In this document: positions 11,324 to 23,086 of the stretch, one piece after another
Numbering within the stretch: position 1 is the first letter of the stretch
How the letters are laid out: each line of letters begins with the position of its first letter
Origin: Cryptomeria japonica
Taxonomy: Eukaryota; Streptophyta; Pinopsida; Cupressales; Cupressaceae
Length of the DNA stretch: 64,000 bases
NCBI RefSeq assembly: GCF_030272615.1
Contig: NC_081409.1
Span: forward strand, 653,264,468 to 653,328,467
Direction of reading: 5' to 3'
The notes under the pieces: model-generated
Database searches by the model: none
The model's input: only the letters and a program-made list of their open reading frames with translations
Told to the model about the DNA's origin: nothing
Translations under genes and position numbers: made by a program

Positions 11324-13994
11324 ATGTCGAATAGGAAGAGGGGTAGGAAACTTCAATGTGGGGAAGGCCATGAGAGGCCAACAAAAAACATAACATTGTC
11401 TTCATAATTTGGCATTGGAAAAGATTGTGGTGAAAATCAGGAAGGTACATCATCACAAGTACAAGTACAAAATTCACCACCTACACTGCATGTTGAAGAC
11501 GACAGTGAACGTGATATCTCAGATCGGGATGATCTTGAAGAAGATTAACTGGTAGATGCCCAAGTTAGCCAGAATGATATAATTGACTTGGGTGATAATA
11601 CTATTAATGATAATGCACAAAAGAGGAAAAGAAAAGCCAGATCAAAAAAGGGTGAACCATAATCAAAAAGGATCGGGAGTGGGATATGTCAGTGAGGAAT
11701 TTTCAAATTAATTGGGCATCAAAGTATCCATTCATTGAACCAGTGGAGGATCCAATTGAAGGTGAGCCTCCAATAGAATGCAGGTGTAAGCTTTGCACTT
11801 GGAAACATAACAAGGAAATTAGGTTGCAGCTAAAATTTGACACCATAGAAAAGCATATGGGCAAAGTTTATGAAAAACAAATGATAGAAGGGGTTGAAAG
11901 ATCAGTGATAAGATGGAAAACAAAGGAGGAATGTAAGCATGTGAGGAATTCTGAAGAGTATTATTTTCATGAGAAAATACAGACGAAGCCTGTTGAAGTT
12001 AAAGGTTTTATTGAAGCTACTTTTGGAAAAGCAATGCAAATAGAACAACTAGGAAAAGCTATTCAGTTAAGCATTGTTTTTTATATTTTGAGTAGAGAGC
12101 CTGCTATGATAGATTTCTCATAAATTAGTGGTTTATTACACTTTTTGAAAGTTCCTAACTATCCTAATAGACACTGGTTAGTAAACAGTGGATGGGAATG
12201 GGCAAGTTGTCTTGCTGAGGTTGAAAAAGAAGATGTAAAGGAAAAAATAAGAGAGTCAAACTTTATTGCATTTTCTTTAGATGAAGTTATGACAATAGAC
12301 AATACTTCATGGGTATGCATGCATGTTTATACTATAGAGAATCATACCCGCCAATCTCATCTACTATCTGTTGCTAAAATGAAGGAGAGTGCCACCACAG
12401 AAAATTTATTTCAACTAGTAAAGAGAAGTTTAATTGAATATGGAGGTATGGATGACATGATGGTAGCCAAAACATTTGTTTGTGTTGGAGCAGATGGAGT
12501 TTCAATAATGCAAGGTCATAAGAATGATCTTTGTACAAAGATTGAAACTTCATTTGCACTATACATTACTACAATTCACTGCATGACTCACATAATGAAT
12601 CTAGCTTTTGGAATTGTGAGCAAGTTTTCTTCGGTTAAAAAAATTAAAATTTTAATCAAAGAGCTCTACTCACACTTCTGTCGAAGTCCCAAGCAATTTT
12701 TGGAATTTCAACACTTTGCTGATGGAATAAATGATGGGAACAAGCTTCTCAAGGATAATGATACTAGATGGATCTCTTTGGATGGTCCAACACATTGAAT
12801 TTTTTTCAGAATATCCATCCTTGATTGGACTATTTCACACAAGTCGCGATGAATTAGATCAACCAAAATTTCATGACCTTCGGAGGTTAAGTAATTTAGA
12901 GACACTCTTAACTTTAGCAGCTCTTTTGCGGGCATGCTAGAGGAAATGAGGAATATTATGAAGGCCGCCCAAAAAAGAGCTCTGTATATTGTAGAATATG
13001 CTATGCTACGTAAGATGACATGCATGACCCTTGACAATCTCTATCAAAATCAACCAACACTATCTGATGAAAAATTTGTTAAGTGGCAGACACTCATAGA
13101 TTTAAACAATCCTGATAAATTTTTACAAATTGGTGCAGACGGGGAGGTATGTGCCAATGTATGGGGAGTTGAGATACCAATGTACTTCTATGCCGCGGTC
13201 GACCCCGAGGAACCAGGAAAGCACCCTAGGAAGCAACTAGCAAGAGTTACAAGGAAACATTTCGACAAGATTGTTGAGACTGTAACTACTTCTGTGAAGA
13301 AAATTGCATATGATATTTCCTCACAAATTAGAAGCAGATTCCCTCCTGGCAAACTTCTCGAAGCCATGTCTATTGTGTTTCCTCATTATTGGAGCCTCAA
13401 CATTGCATCTAATTTTCGAAGTAAGCTATTGATATTGATAAAACAATTTTGCACATCTAGAGAATTCAATGGAGTAACTCTAAATGGAATATTAGATGAA
13501 ACTCATCTTTGAGAGAAATCATCTCATTTTACATACACTATGAGAGAGCAATATGGCAAAATGGAGAACCCCCACGAAGAGGGATCAATAGCAAGACTTT
13601 GGAAAGCTATAGCTGAGAACTCAACATTGTGTGATTCAAGCCAGAATATGTGAAGCTTGCTGATTTATGTCTTACCATGATATTGGGTTTGGTGGAAGAT
13701 GAGAGAGTTTTCAGTGCTTTGGGGTTCCTAAAATCAAAGCTAAGAAACAAACTAGACAAAAATTTGGAAAATTGCTTGAGGCTCTATACATCTAGGTATG
13801 ATGTCCACACTTTTCCTTACGATAGGGCACTGCAAATCTGGAGGTCCAAATGTGAAAGAAGAGGTTTGGGAAACACTCCAAACCAAAGTGTCAGTGGGAC
13901 TATTGACTCATGTATTGGACCTACTGGTAGCATTGAGATGCAGTTCAGTGAAGGCATGCAGACTCAGAGTGAAGAAACCATAGACAAGAATTAA
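11324..13994 (+). pseudogene. hAT-family transposase, decayed
   Basis: Starts MSNRKRGRKLQCGEGHERP at 11324. A hydrophilic N-terminus with acidic runs and a basic cluster (KRKRKARSKK) follows, interrupted by TAA codons. The frame then shifts near 11680 into a zinc-finger-like C-x2-C stretch (CRCKLC, later H-M). The segment 12145-12798 reads FSLDEVMT, VGADGVS, then IHCMTHIMNLAF and DNDTRW, all typical of the RNase H-like catalytic core of hAT transposases. The D of SLDE and of GADG are candidate catalytic acids. The C-terminus (13650-13994) has ERVFSALGFLKSKLRNKL, the hAT dimerisation signature. Damage includes at least four in-frame stops and frameshifts near 11680, 12785, 12930 and 13550, so it is inactive. 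Its place inside CAGRGAT termini with an 8-bp duplication agrees with the family call. Confidence 0.85.
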
Positions 13995-15044
13995 GAAAGC
14001 TCTAAATTTGATGAGGATGAATGGTAATTGTAAGAGATTGGTATTTATTAATCTTATTACTGTATCTCATCATTCATATTACAAAATCATATTACTTTTT
14101 GCAATTAGAATTGAATATTGATTTTTAATTGTATTTTTTAACTTTCTATTTCCAGATTTAAAATAGCATTAAGAAAAAAACCATAATGTTTTTATTGATA
14201 CATAGATGTTTATTGTTTATTTAGACATGTTTGAGTCTCAAATCTATGTGATACATTTTAGAACCATATGATACAATTCATTCAATAGTAATACACATGT
14301 CGAGAACTTATATTTTCATTAATTCTTTCAAAATATAGCCATATGATACAATTCATTCAATAGTAATACATCAATCTGTTTGATTCTCCATGCAAATTGC
14401 AAAAGTGAATACAAAGTTTTAGAACCCTTTGCAAATGACCCTGAATTCCCTTTTATAGAAACAAGAGAGCAACAACAACTCTTGTATGATTCTCCAATGT
14501 CCGTGCAAAAGTGAATACAACCCTTTGCAAATGACCCTGAATTCCCTTTTATAGAAACAAGGGAGCAACAACAGCTTTAGGTCAAATTGCAAGTTTGCAA
14601 CATATGAAGACTCAACATCAAAATCACAAACTCAACACAAATTTATATGGCCATCACAAGCCGTATTAGCAATTTAACATCTGCTACATGTTTGATGTCT
14701 CTTGTTCAAAAAACAGAGTTCAAAATTAAATATTAATTCATGCCATGACAAAATAAATATAGATAATAGCAGTGCCTAAAACCTAGTAATCAGAAATAAA
14801 GAAATGCATAAATGTAAAAGCAAGGGAGTATTTGAGAATACAAATTTATTGGTTGAATTTTTGCACTATGCATCATAGTTGTGTGAGTGTTGGTTTTTTC
14901 CTATTCTCAAAACAGAGTTATTTCAAGCGATGCCAAATTCCAAACAAAAAAAACATAAAACCTTGAAATTAAGAGTAAACAAAGAAAATTGTGCAATACA
15001 TACTATGATTCTTAAGATTTCTATGCCAGTTTTTGTAGGGTGCT
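13995..15044. repeat. Intergenic spacer with two short tandem duplications
   Basis: Lies between the convergent genes of the hAT element. A block with ATGATACAATTCATTCAATA is repeated about 73 bp apart (near 14268 and 14341). A second block with GCAAATGACCCTGAATTCCC is repeated about 100 bp apart (near 14430 and 14526). The rest is AT-rich 3'-flank sequence with no credible gene. Confidence 0.6.
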
Positions 15045-18000
15045 CTACTCTTCGTCTAATGGAAGGTCAATATTTTGTAAACTATGGAAAGTCAACTGCA
15101 ACTTCGTCAACATTCCATATTTAGAAGATTGACTTGATATCACTGTTTCATCCAATACCAAATTTAGAGTTGTAAATGGTTGGATGAATTCTAGAAAGCT
15201 TTGGGGAGTTGTATCCTTAGGAAGCAAGTCTAAATCAAACTTCATTTTTATCTCCATGCTTTTTTTGTAAGCTTCTTTTCCAATGAATTTATTTGATGGG
15301 TCAACGGTCCTAGGCAAACCAAGTTTAATCAAATTATTTTTCTTTTCTTGCAACTTCAATATCTTTTTTCCACAATTTTCCATAACTTCTGATGTTTTCC
15401 TTAGTTTCTAGCATTTTTGAATGATAGATGATGTCTTAACTGTGGCATCAATGCGGCTCTTAATTCCCTTGGATGCCAAGTAGCTGTCACTAGAACTGTA
15501 GACTACTTGCAAAATCTTTTTTGCCATATCCTCTTTTGAATAAACATGTAATCTCTTCTCAAAGTGCCCTTTGATTTTCATATAAATTACTCTCAAACTT
15601 TCATTCAATTCAAACCATTCACACAACTTGTCACTCTGCATTATTTGCTGCCAAATTTTTTCTTGTATATACTTCGTTGTATTTTTCATATTATCTTTCA
15701 ATCTATCCTCCAAGGTTTTTATTTTATCATTTGCATTGTGCAGGTCTTCTTTCATTTGTGCACATTTTTTTCTTTCTTCCACTACTTCCTCTTTCAAGTG
15801 TTTTTCTTTTTCCTTCCCATGATCCAATAGGTCTTGTAATTTTCTCATTTCGGTAGCAACAGACTCATAACTTTTGTATAATTTTTGAAAACTAGCTTTT
15901 TCCTCATCAATTTTTTTACTGCTTTTAGCCAGTTTTTCTATCAGGTCTTTCAATTCTGCATCCATCTTCTCCTACTTTGCAATTTCTACTGCAGAGCCCA
16001 AATTTTTTATCCTTTTCTATAAATCATTGCACTTGCTATCTCCTGCTTTCCTCCTTGATTTTTTGTTTGCCAGGTCTACCTATAACTTATCTATTTGTTT
16101 CTCCAGTTTATTTTTTTCTCTCTCCACCTTTAGCAGTGAAGCGTAGACCACTTTGTTATTCCTTTTTGACACACTAATTTTGTCCACATTACGTACTTTG
16201 GAAAAATCCATTTGGAGGGTGCTAACTTGAAATTCAGAGGGATCTATCTGACTGTGTGTTGAACTTTTATCTTTAGTTGGGGCTGAGGGCATAACAACCA
16301 TGAACTCCATCATATCTTTATGTGGGTCATATGATGGAAATACCCTGTTCCTTGTAGGCTCTTCATCTAAAACTTCAGTTAGGAAAAACCCTATGAAATG
16401 CTTTCTTTTTTTCTTTATTTGCTTTTGTTGTGTGTTCATATTTTTCATAGTAATCACGATATTAAAAATCTAGGCTTGCTGAAGCAATTGAATGTTTGAA
16501 AGATGACATAGGAATACTAGAGGCTCTAGTTCCACTAATTCCTATGGTTTTAACTAATGCTTGACCTAGGATTACCAACAACACTTCCTAATCCTGTCCC
16601 ACTCTGATTGACACTTTCATGTGTAGTTTTCATAATCTTTTTAGGTGTGTGATCTGAAGATGCAAATGATTGTTTTGTAGTGTCAGTGGCACTTGATATA
16701 GGATTCTGAATAGTATTAGTATCTACCATTAGTGGCCTCTTATGAGAGATATTTTGTTGTAGTCCCTATCCAACAACAAGACAACTAGTATCAGTAGTAC
16801 TAGTAGTACCCATGCCAACCCCACCAATCACATCATCACTTGACTGAACAATAATGGGAACACTATCCCCAGATTCCCCACCTATGGCAATGGCACTTGA
16901 TTCACCACCAATGGGAATACCATGATGTGGTGGTGGTTGTGGATTTGATCCTGAAACAAATGTAGGTGGATCCTAAGGGTAATGAGTAGTACCTATTCGT
17001 GATGAATATGAAGAATCAAGTCCAATGATTGGTTTAACATGAGCTTTTGATTTTGACCCTGATGGAAGTTGTACCTAAAGTGGATACCAAATGCCCTCTC
17101 CTCTGGCACCTAGACCACCACCTTCAAAACCCATTTTTTCCACAATGCTTGCCCCTTTGCTATATTTTTCTTTCATGGACTCATTGGCTGCACCTAATAT
17201 TTTAGGGATTGTAGTAATTGTTGGAGTGGGCTCAACCTCATACTCATAATCATATTCACTCCTGCCATGTGCTATTGTGAGATGCTCCATATTCTACAAT
17301 TTTCTAAACTCTCCATCCTCATCGATGGTCTCAAATTCTGCATTGGTCTTTGGTTCACCGAGATTCTTCCTCATAGTCCAAAAATCATTTATTTTGGTTT
17401 GAGTCCAAAAACTCTCTTTACATTCTTGCAGAATTGATTTGTGAATAGATTTCTTAGATGAATTAGCATATTTTAGGTAGAAATTGTGGGACCTCCTATT
17501 TTGGATTCCCCGACCCTCCTCTTTTGTCCTTTGTGTGTGCAATGCCATAATTTGTGATGAAATTTCTTATGTTGAAATGTTATTGTCAGCTGCAATTTTC
17601 TCCATCTCTTTTTTAACCTCATCCTAGGAGTCCATGTTTCTAAGCTTTTCTAGCAATGGTTTACTTTCATGTTGACATAACACTGAAGAGATCCCATTTT
17701 TCTTAAGCCTTGCTTGAACTACATGGATTGGATCATACTGCCAGAGACCCTCATCACCAAACTTAAAAACTGTCAAAAAATCATGTGCCACATTGAATGA
17801 TTTTCTCTCAAATGTGAACCCTCCACATGAGAAAGGAAAGGAAGGAAATATGCTCTTCTTTTGCTGACCATGGAAATTCTTATCTATGCTTTCCAATTGC
17901 CGTACATACTCCAATGCAAATACCCTCTTTGTCACATGTATTGGAAGTCTGTATGGTTTTATTGCCGATCCGTAAAACCTTAGCACAATGAATTATTCCA

Positions 18001-19102
18001 TGAAGAACCAGTCAACTAATTCTATTTGACTTCTGAGTTGAATGCAATCTCTACAAGACATAGGAAACCTAGGCATTGAAGTGCGTGTAATTTCTTTATA
18101 CATTGGTGCCAAAAAGAAGTCTACAAAATGGTTGTAGTTCTTCTTGTTATCATGTATCCTTATCTTTGGTGTCCATTTATATATTGGACACTCTATTCTC
18201 TTCCCAGTCATCTCATCAGTCTTATAGTTCACAATTTGAAGCTTGTTGGTCTCGAATATTGCACGATACTTGGATAGAAGGAGATAGCACAAGTAGGATG
18301 AGAACCTAAATGTCTTACAGGAACCTTTTTTGATCATTAGTAATTGTTTTTGCATGGATTGAACAATGTGCTCAATAAAATTATATCTTATTGGCTGACA
18401 TACACAAAGGATATTATGAACCATTTCAAGAAGGCTTGCACCCACTTCCCTATTATTTTCCAATCCTAGGCAAAATGACAGCACTGAAATAGTATCCCCA
18501 ACCCATGGAACAAAAATGTTAGAATCATAAGGAGGCTTATGATTCTGATCTAACACAATACCAGTACCACTCTTTATTAGAGATTTGATAAATGAATCTC
18601 TATGACTTGGATCGAGACTCTCATAATTCCCTGCCAGCTTTCCAAGGTCAATTTGGACATTTGAGTTTTGGGCTTCAAATCCTAGGTTCAACAAACAAGC
18701 AAATTCTCCCTCATTTATGGATATAATTTCCTCTTTTGTATTTTTATTGACAATTTCTTTTTTATCTTCATCATAATTTTCAGCACAGACCATGAAAAAA
18801 TTAGGACAAGGGAATACTTCAGGTAACACCATGCTTCCCAATCTAGCATCCCACGATGCGATTTTATATGTTCTTTGTTGTAACATTGGGTTGAAAACAG
18901 TAAATTTTTCCCTACATGCATCTACCACCTTACTAGAGAATGCATATCTAATATCTATGATACACTTTTCACCATGGATAGCAGGGTCATACATATCATG
19001 GTATTCATCAGTGAAAACTGGTGTTTTAACCAGTTCGGTTAGGTAAATTTTGTTTTTCACTTAGTTTCCTGTTGAACTACTGCTTCTAGTTTTCCCCATC
19101 AT
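15045..19102 (-). pseudogene. Large second gene of the hAT element: G-patch-like and coiled-coil protein
   Basis: Function unknown. The frame opens at ATGATGGGG (19102) and runs about 2 kb with only stop codons as breaks. One frameshift between about 17070 and 16460 moves it into a second frame that continues to 15045, giving about 1,300 codons. The first ~470 residues look globular (EYHDMYDPAIHGEKC, CLGLENNREVGASLLEMVH). At 17095-17160 the translation reads MGFEGGGLGARGEGI, matching the G-patch pattern of a glycine-rich RNA-associated motif. A Ser/Thr/Gly-rich low-complexity stretch follows, then a Lys/Glu heptad-rich coiled coil (15500-15965) and a shorter C-terminal domain. Stops are mostly TAG. 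The gene is convergent with the transposase and within the same inverted repeats, so it is either a transposition accessory protein or a captured host gene. I do not recognise the family. Confidence 0.6.
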
Positions 19103-19514
19103 TGTTATTGTTAATAATTCAAAATAATGCTAGATAAAAACCTAAAACTGCTAACCCTCAAATTGGACCACGAGATTAAAAAAAGAAAAAAGGTGGGATG
19201 TAGGTGCTCTAGATTTTACTTGGAATTTCTATTTCACTAGATTGGCGTAGACAATCTCTGTTGCAACTTGCATTCCTCAATCTAGTAGTTGTTTTTGAAT
19301 CTCACTTGATTTACAGGTTTGTCCATGAAATGAAATACGATTATGATTTATGAGTCTCTTATTTTGAAAACTCTAAAAAGTACAAAAGTAATACCTAAAG
19401 GGCAAAATATCTAGAATCATATTGTGATTTTATTAATTATTATTAATAACTATTCCATGCCAAAGGACAAAACATTCTTTACTTCAGTATGAATTATGAG
19501 GACATTAAATTTAA
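19103..19514. other. Upstream region of the second hAT-element gene
   Basis: About 410 bp of AT-rich sequence between the start codon at 19102 and the 265-bp repeats. It should contain the minus-strand promoter, but no convincing TATA box in a suitable position could be singled out. Confidence 0.4.
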
Positions 19515-20440
19515 AAAGTTTCAATTTCGGGCAAAGTTCTCACAAATGTGTTCATGAATTCCCACATTTGGGCCGAAATCCACCATAAGTCGTTGATCTT
19601 TTCTCATCCAACGGACGATGGTACCTATTGTCAGATGTCATGGGTCCCATGACTTCTGCCATTTTTCGGGCACGCCACCATACTCATGTCACTTTTCGGG
19701 TCTGTTTAATCATTTTAAACTTTCACCTGAAAAAGAGCTTTATAGACTTAATTATATTTAATTAAATTTAAAACTTTTCAATTCTGGGCAAAGTTCTCAC
19801 AAATGTGTTCACTCCCCACATTCGGGCCAAAATCCACCCTAAGTTGTTGATCTTTGCTCATCTAATGGACGATGGTACCCATTGTCAGAGTCATGGGTCC
19901 CATGACTTCTGCCATTTTTCGGGCACGTCACCATACTCGTGTCACTTTTTGGGTCTATTTTTTAAGTCTATTTAATCATTTTAAACTTTTGCCAGAAAAA
20001 GAGCTTTATAGACTTAATTATATTTAATTAAATTTAAAATGTTCAATTCCAGGCGAAGTTCTCACAAATGTGTTCACTTCCCACATTTGGGTCAAAATCC
20101 ACCCTAAGTCATTGATCTGTTCTCATCCAATAGACGATTGTAACTGTTGTCAAATGTCATGGGTCCCATGACTTCTGCCATTTTTCTAGCACGTCACCAT
20201 ACTCGTGTCACTTTTCGGGTTTGTTTTTTAAGTCTATTTAATCATTTTAAACTTTCACCCGAAAAAGAGCTTTATAGACTTAATTATATTTAATTAAATT
20301 TAAAATGTTCAATTTCAGGTGAAGTTCTCACAAATGTGTTCACTTCCCACATTTGGGCTAAAATCCACCCTAAGTCATTGATCTTTGCTCATCCAATGGA
20401 CGATGATACCTGTTGAGTGTTGTCAGATGTCGTCGGTCCC
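19515..20440. repeat. ~265-bp tandem repeat, four copies
   Basis: Copies can be registered on AAGTTCTCACAAATGTGTTC, which recurs near 19532, 19790, 20055 and 20320 (spacing 258, 265, 265). Each copy has CCCACATT, a TTGATCTnnnCTCATCCAA stretch, CATGGGTCCCATGACTTCTG (containing the palindrome CATGGGTCCCATG), GTCACTTTTCGGGT and a TTAATTATATTTAATTAAA tail. The fourth copy breaks off near 20440, and there the palindrome is lost. No coding content. Confidence 0.85.
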
Positions 20441-21480
20441 ATAATAAGAGACATTTAAATTTTAAATATGTGCAATAGTTTGAGATAACTATTAAATATA
20501 ATGTTAATATTATTTGTTAAAATTTGAAATTCAAAAATTGTATAAAACATGAAACTTAGTCTCTAGAATAAAGCAAGTAACTAAATAAAAATATTAAATT
20601 TCGATATACAATTTGAAAGGTAAAAGTTTAATATAAAAAAGAAAATATTCAATATTAAATCTAAAATATTAATTTAAAGTTTAACAAAATTCTTTAAAAA
20701 TATTTTTACGATATATAATTTAACAAAATAGTTTAAAAATATATATAAAAGTTCAACATAAATTTAGTGTATTAATTTAAAGTTTAACAAAATTCTTTAA
20801 AAATATGTTTACGAAATATAATTTTAAAAAATAGTTTAAAAATATATATAAAAGTTCAACATAAATTTAGTTTAATATAAATAAAATAAGTAAGTTTAAT
20901 ATAATTAAAATAAGTAAATTTAATATAATTAAATTTAGTTTAATATAAGTAAGTTGGAGTTTTAGTTCAAATCTTAACTATATATTTATAAAATTATAAT
21001 CAACCATAATCAATGTACAAATAATTAATGGAACGAATTGAATTTATTTTTTTATATATTAAATATAGAGGAAGAAGCATTACATAAAAAAGATCACAGT
21101 ATTAAATTTATTTCCATTGTTTAACAAATAATTGAAATAACGTAGCTTATATACAAAAAACATTTGAAAAAAATTAATTAATAGAAATGAAATAGAATTA
21201 TAGAAAGCATTTTTATATCCATAAGACTCTAAGAGGCAAACTCAAACAAACTAGAATTTGAAAAATTATCATTAATATTTATGCTTTGGAAATTTACAAT
21301 TTTTACGTCTGAAGTCTGAGACTTGAGTCCCTCAAAAACTTAAAAGCCAAAATGAGTGAGCCACTGAGTCGGATAGGTTTCGAGGACATAGGAAAAAAAA
21401 CTACTGGGGGCCCAGGAGGGTGAGGCTAGGGCACAGATAGTGGATGGTTTACAACTTTGCCCTAAGAATCTGGCCCTCTT
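20441..21480. repeat. AT-rich region with a 103-bp duplication
   Basis: Very AT-rich. A 103-bp segment beginning AATTTAAAGTTTAACAAAAT at 20671 is repeated at 20774. Shorter TTTAATATAA repeats follow. No gene. Confidence 0.6.
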
Positions 21481-21485
21481 TCCAT

Positions 21486-22045
21486 GTAGAATTATTCAGA
21501 CAACATAAGCTGAGAGAATTCTTCAAGCCATGTGTAGTTTGGAAAGTTCTCTAGGAGCAACCATTTCCAGAGGAAGTCCCTACCAATCCGCGCCCATTTC
21601 CAGTGATGTGTCAAGTGCTTCGCATTCAGGTTCAGGAGAAATGGTTGCCTAGCCACTAGCACTGTTTGGTCAGGGAGGAGAAGCTTGGATAATTCACTCA
21701 CCCAAGGGATCCCCACCCCTACTTATGCAAGGACGACAATAGTAATGTCATCTCCAAGGAAGTCTTCCTTAAAAACCTTCCTCAACAACATCAACATATC
21801 CACCTTGTCTCCTCCGATGTCCAGAAGAGACACTAAGAAACAAGATGTAATGTTCGTGTTAACACAGTATCGATTTTTGTTTCACAGAAACTCTATACCT
21901 AGCACCATCCGCACAACCTCATTGGTGAACAACCCAACCTCCTTGCAGACTGATTAGAGGGTTTGGTCCTTAACGGAGCCCAGAAAGGGCCTCTGGTCCT
22001 CTATAGAAATGCTTCTCAAGCGGATGGGAGTGTCCACCTTGAGAA
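21486..22045 (-). pseudogene. Decayed coding fragment, unrecognised
   Basis: Reading the minus strand leftward from about 22045 gives one protein-like frame of roughly 185 codons with only a few stops. Examples are DTPIRLRSISIEDQRPF, DIGGDKVDMLMLLRKVF, then GIPWVSELSKLLLPDQTVL and WIGRD-like WARIGRDFLWKW up to LMLSE. Local base composition is higher in G+C than the surrounding AT-rich DNA, which supports a coding past. I do not recognise a family. It lies within the hAT element, so it could be a captured exon, a remnant of another element, or the upstream part of the second gene's region. Confidence 0.4.
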
Positions 22046-22639
22046 AATAGATTAACAAATTAAAAAACCTAAGCCTATAAACTTAAACCAGACGAAGAAT
22101 TTAAATACCGTGAGCTCCGATAATTTATCTACCAAATGGCAAAGGCTAATTGAATATGAAAGAAGAAGAGATCGTATATAAATAAAGCTCTAGATTGTAA
22201 TAATTAGTTCTCTAACCGTATTAATCACTTTAAATTTTTTTAAATCTTTCGTATCTCTGCAAATCTTTCCCATAAATGCATGAGTGTGCGAAATTGGAAA
22301 TAGCTATAAACCAGTACCAAGTTGGCAAGAACCACATTGGAAGTCGTGGGGACAGAGTGGATTGCAGTAAGTGAATAGATATATATTAAGTGACCAAAAT
22401 TATCGATCATGATTCATGACATTTGATACGTGTCTGTTGAATCCAATTCCATTCTGGGTACTTTCTGGTGAGCTATGTTCTCTTCAAAAAATTGGGCCGA
22501 AATAAAACTTCAGCCATTGATCTGCGATCATCGAACGGTTTAAAATCATTGATGGATTTTAGGTATGTGTCACCCTTCACGTGTCAAAGAGGCCACACTT
22601 ATTGATACATCGTGCAGAGTCCGGACTCAATGTGATGTA

Positions 22640-23060
22640 CAGATGTGCCTTGTCATTTGTCTATTAATGGCAATGAATTCATGAAATCGCCAATAAATTA
22701 TATATTTTTCCATAAATAACAAAATATTCGCCAAAACAAATTCAATAATTTTCAAGCGGTGGATAAATATCGGCAATACATTTAAATAATTTTTCCTTCA
22801 AAGTAAAATTTTTCGCCCATAGAATTATATATTTGTTCCTTTTAACAAAAATTATTCGCCTCCTACAATATATATTTTCCCCATAGAACAAGGTATAATT
22901 CGCCATAAATTTATTGAATTTTTGTACCCTAGAAAAAAATTGCCAATACACAATAATTTTTTGCTCTATTTTGAATTTTTTTTTGCCATCCATATGAAAA
23001 TTTTCCCTCGAAAATAATGTCTAATTCGCCAGGATTTTACATAGTTTCCCAGGGGGTGGT
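22640..23060. repeat. Right subterminal motif cluster (TTCGCC/TTGCC)
   Basis: Over about 420 bp next to the right terminus, motifs ATTCGCC, TTTCGCCC, AATTCGCC, ATTGCC and TTTGCC recur about ten times, interleaved with CCCATAG and TTTCCC. A perfect inverted match to the left cluster is ACAAAATATTCGCC (22719-22732). TTTCCCAGG at 23045-23053 is the complement of CCTGGGAAA at 10449-10457. These shared motifs tie the two ends together independently of the terminal repeats. Confidence 0.65.
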
Positions 23061-23078
23061 TTCTTAAAGTTATCCCTG

Positions 23079-23086
23079 ATCAACCA
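23079..23086. repeat. 8-bp target duplication of the hAT element (right)
   Basis: ATCAACCA, partner of ATCAACTA at 10386-10393. It lies within LINE codons for the MVD of SKLMVD. Confidence 0.8.

Larger units (their letters stand above)
10394..23078 (+). mobile_element. 12.7-kb hAT-superfamily transposon with two genes
   Basis: The left terminus reads CAGAGATTACTTTA (10394-10407). The reverse complement of the right terminus (23065-23078) reads CAGGGATAACTTTA, identical in 12 of 14 bases. The element is bounded by 8-bp direct repeats. It sits exactly inside the RNase H codons of the minus-strand LINE, and excising it with one target copy rejoins SKLMVD to ILKEEI in frame. Inside are a hAT-type transposase pseudogene (plus strand), a second large pseudogene (minus strand, convergent), a 265-bp tandem repeat, an AT-rich region, another coding fragment, and terminal regions rich in TTCGCC/TTGCC. 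Typical autonomous plant hATs are a few kb, so the length and second gene are unusual. Secondary insertions within it cannot be excluded. Confidence 0.82.

Noticed and set aside
18103-19046. Plus-strand frames opposite the large hAT-element gene
   Set aside because: Shadows of the minus-strand frame, which is much longer and has protein-like composition.
10394-23078. Reading the transposase region and the large minus-strand gene as unrelated neighbours
   Set aside because: Both lie between one pair of inverted termini with matching 8-bp duplications, and the flanking LINE frame rejoins when the whole span is removed.
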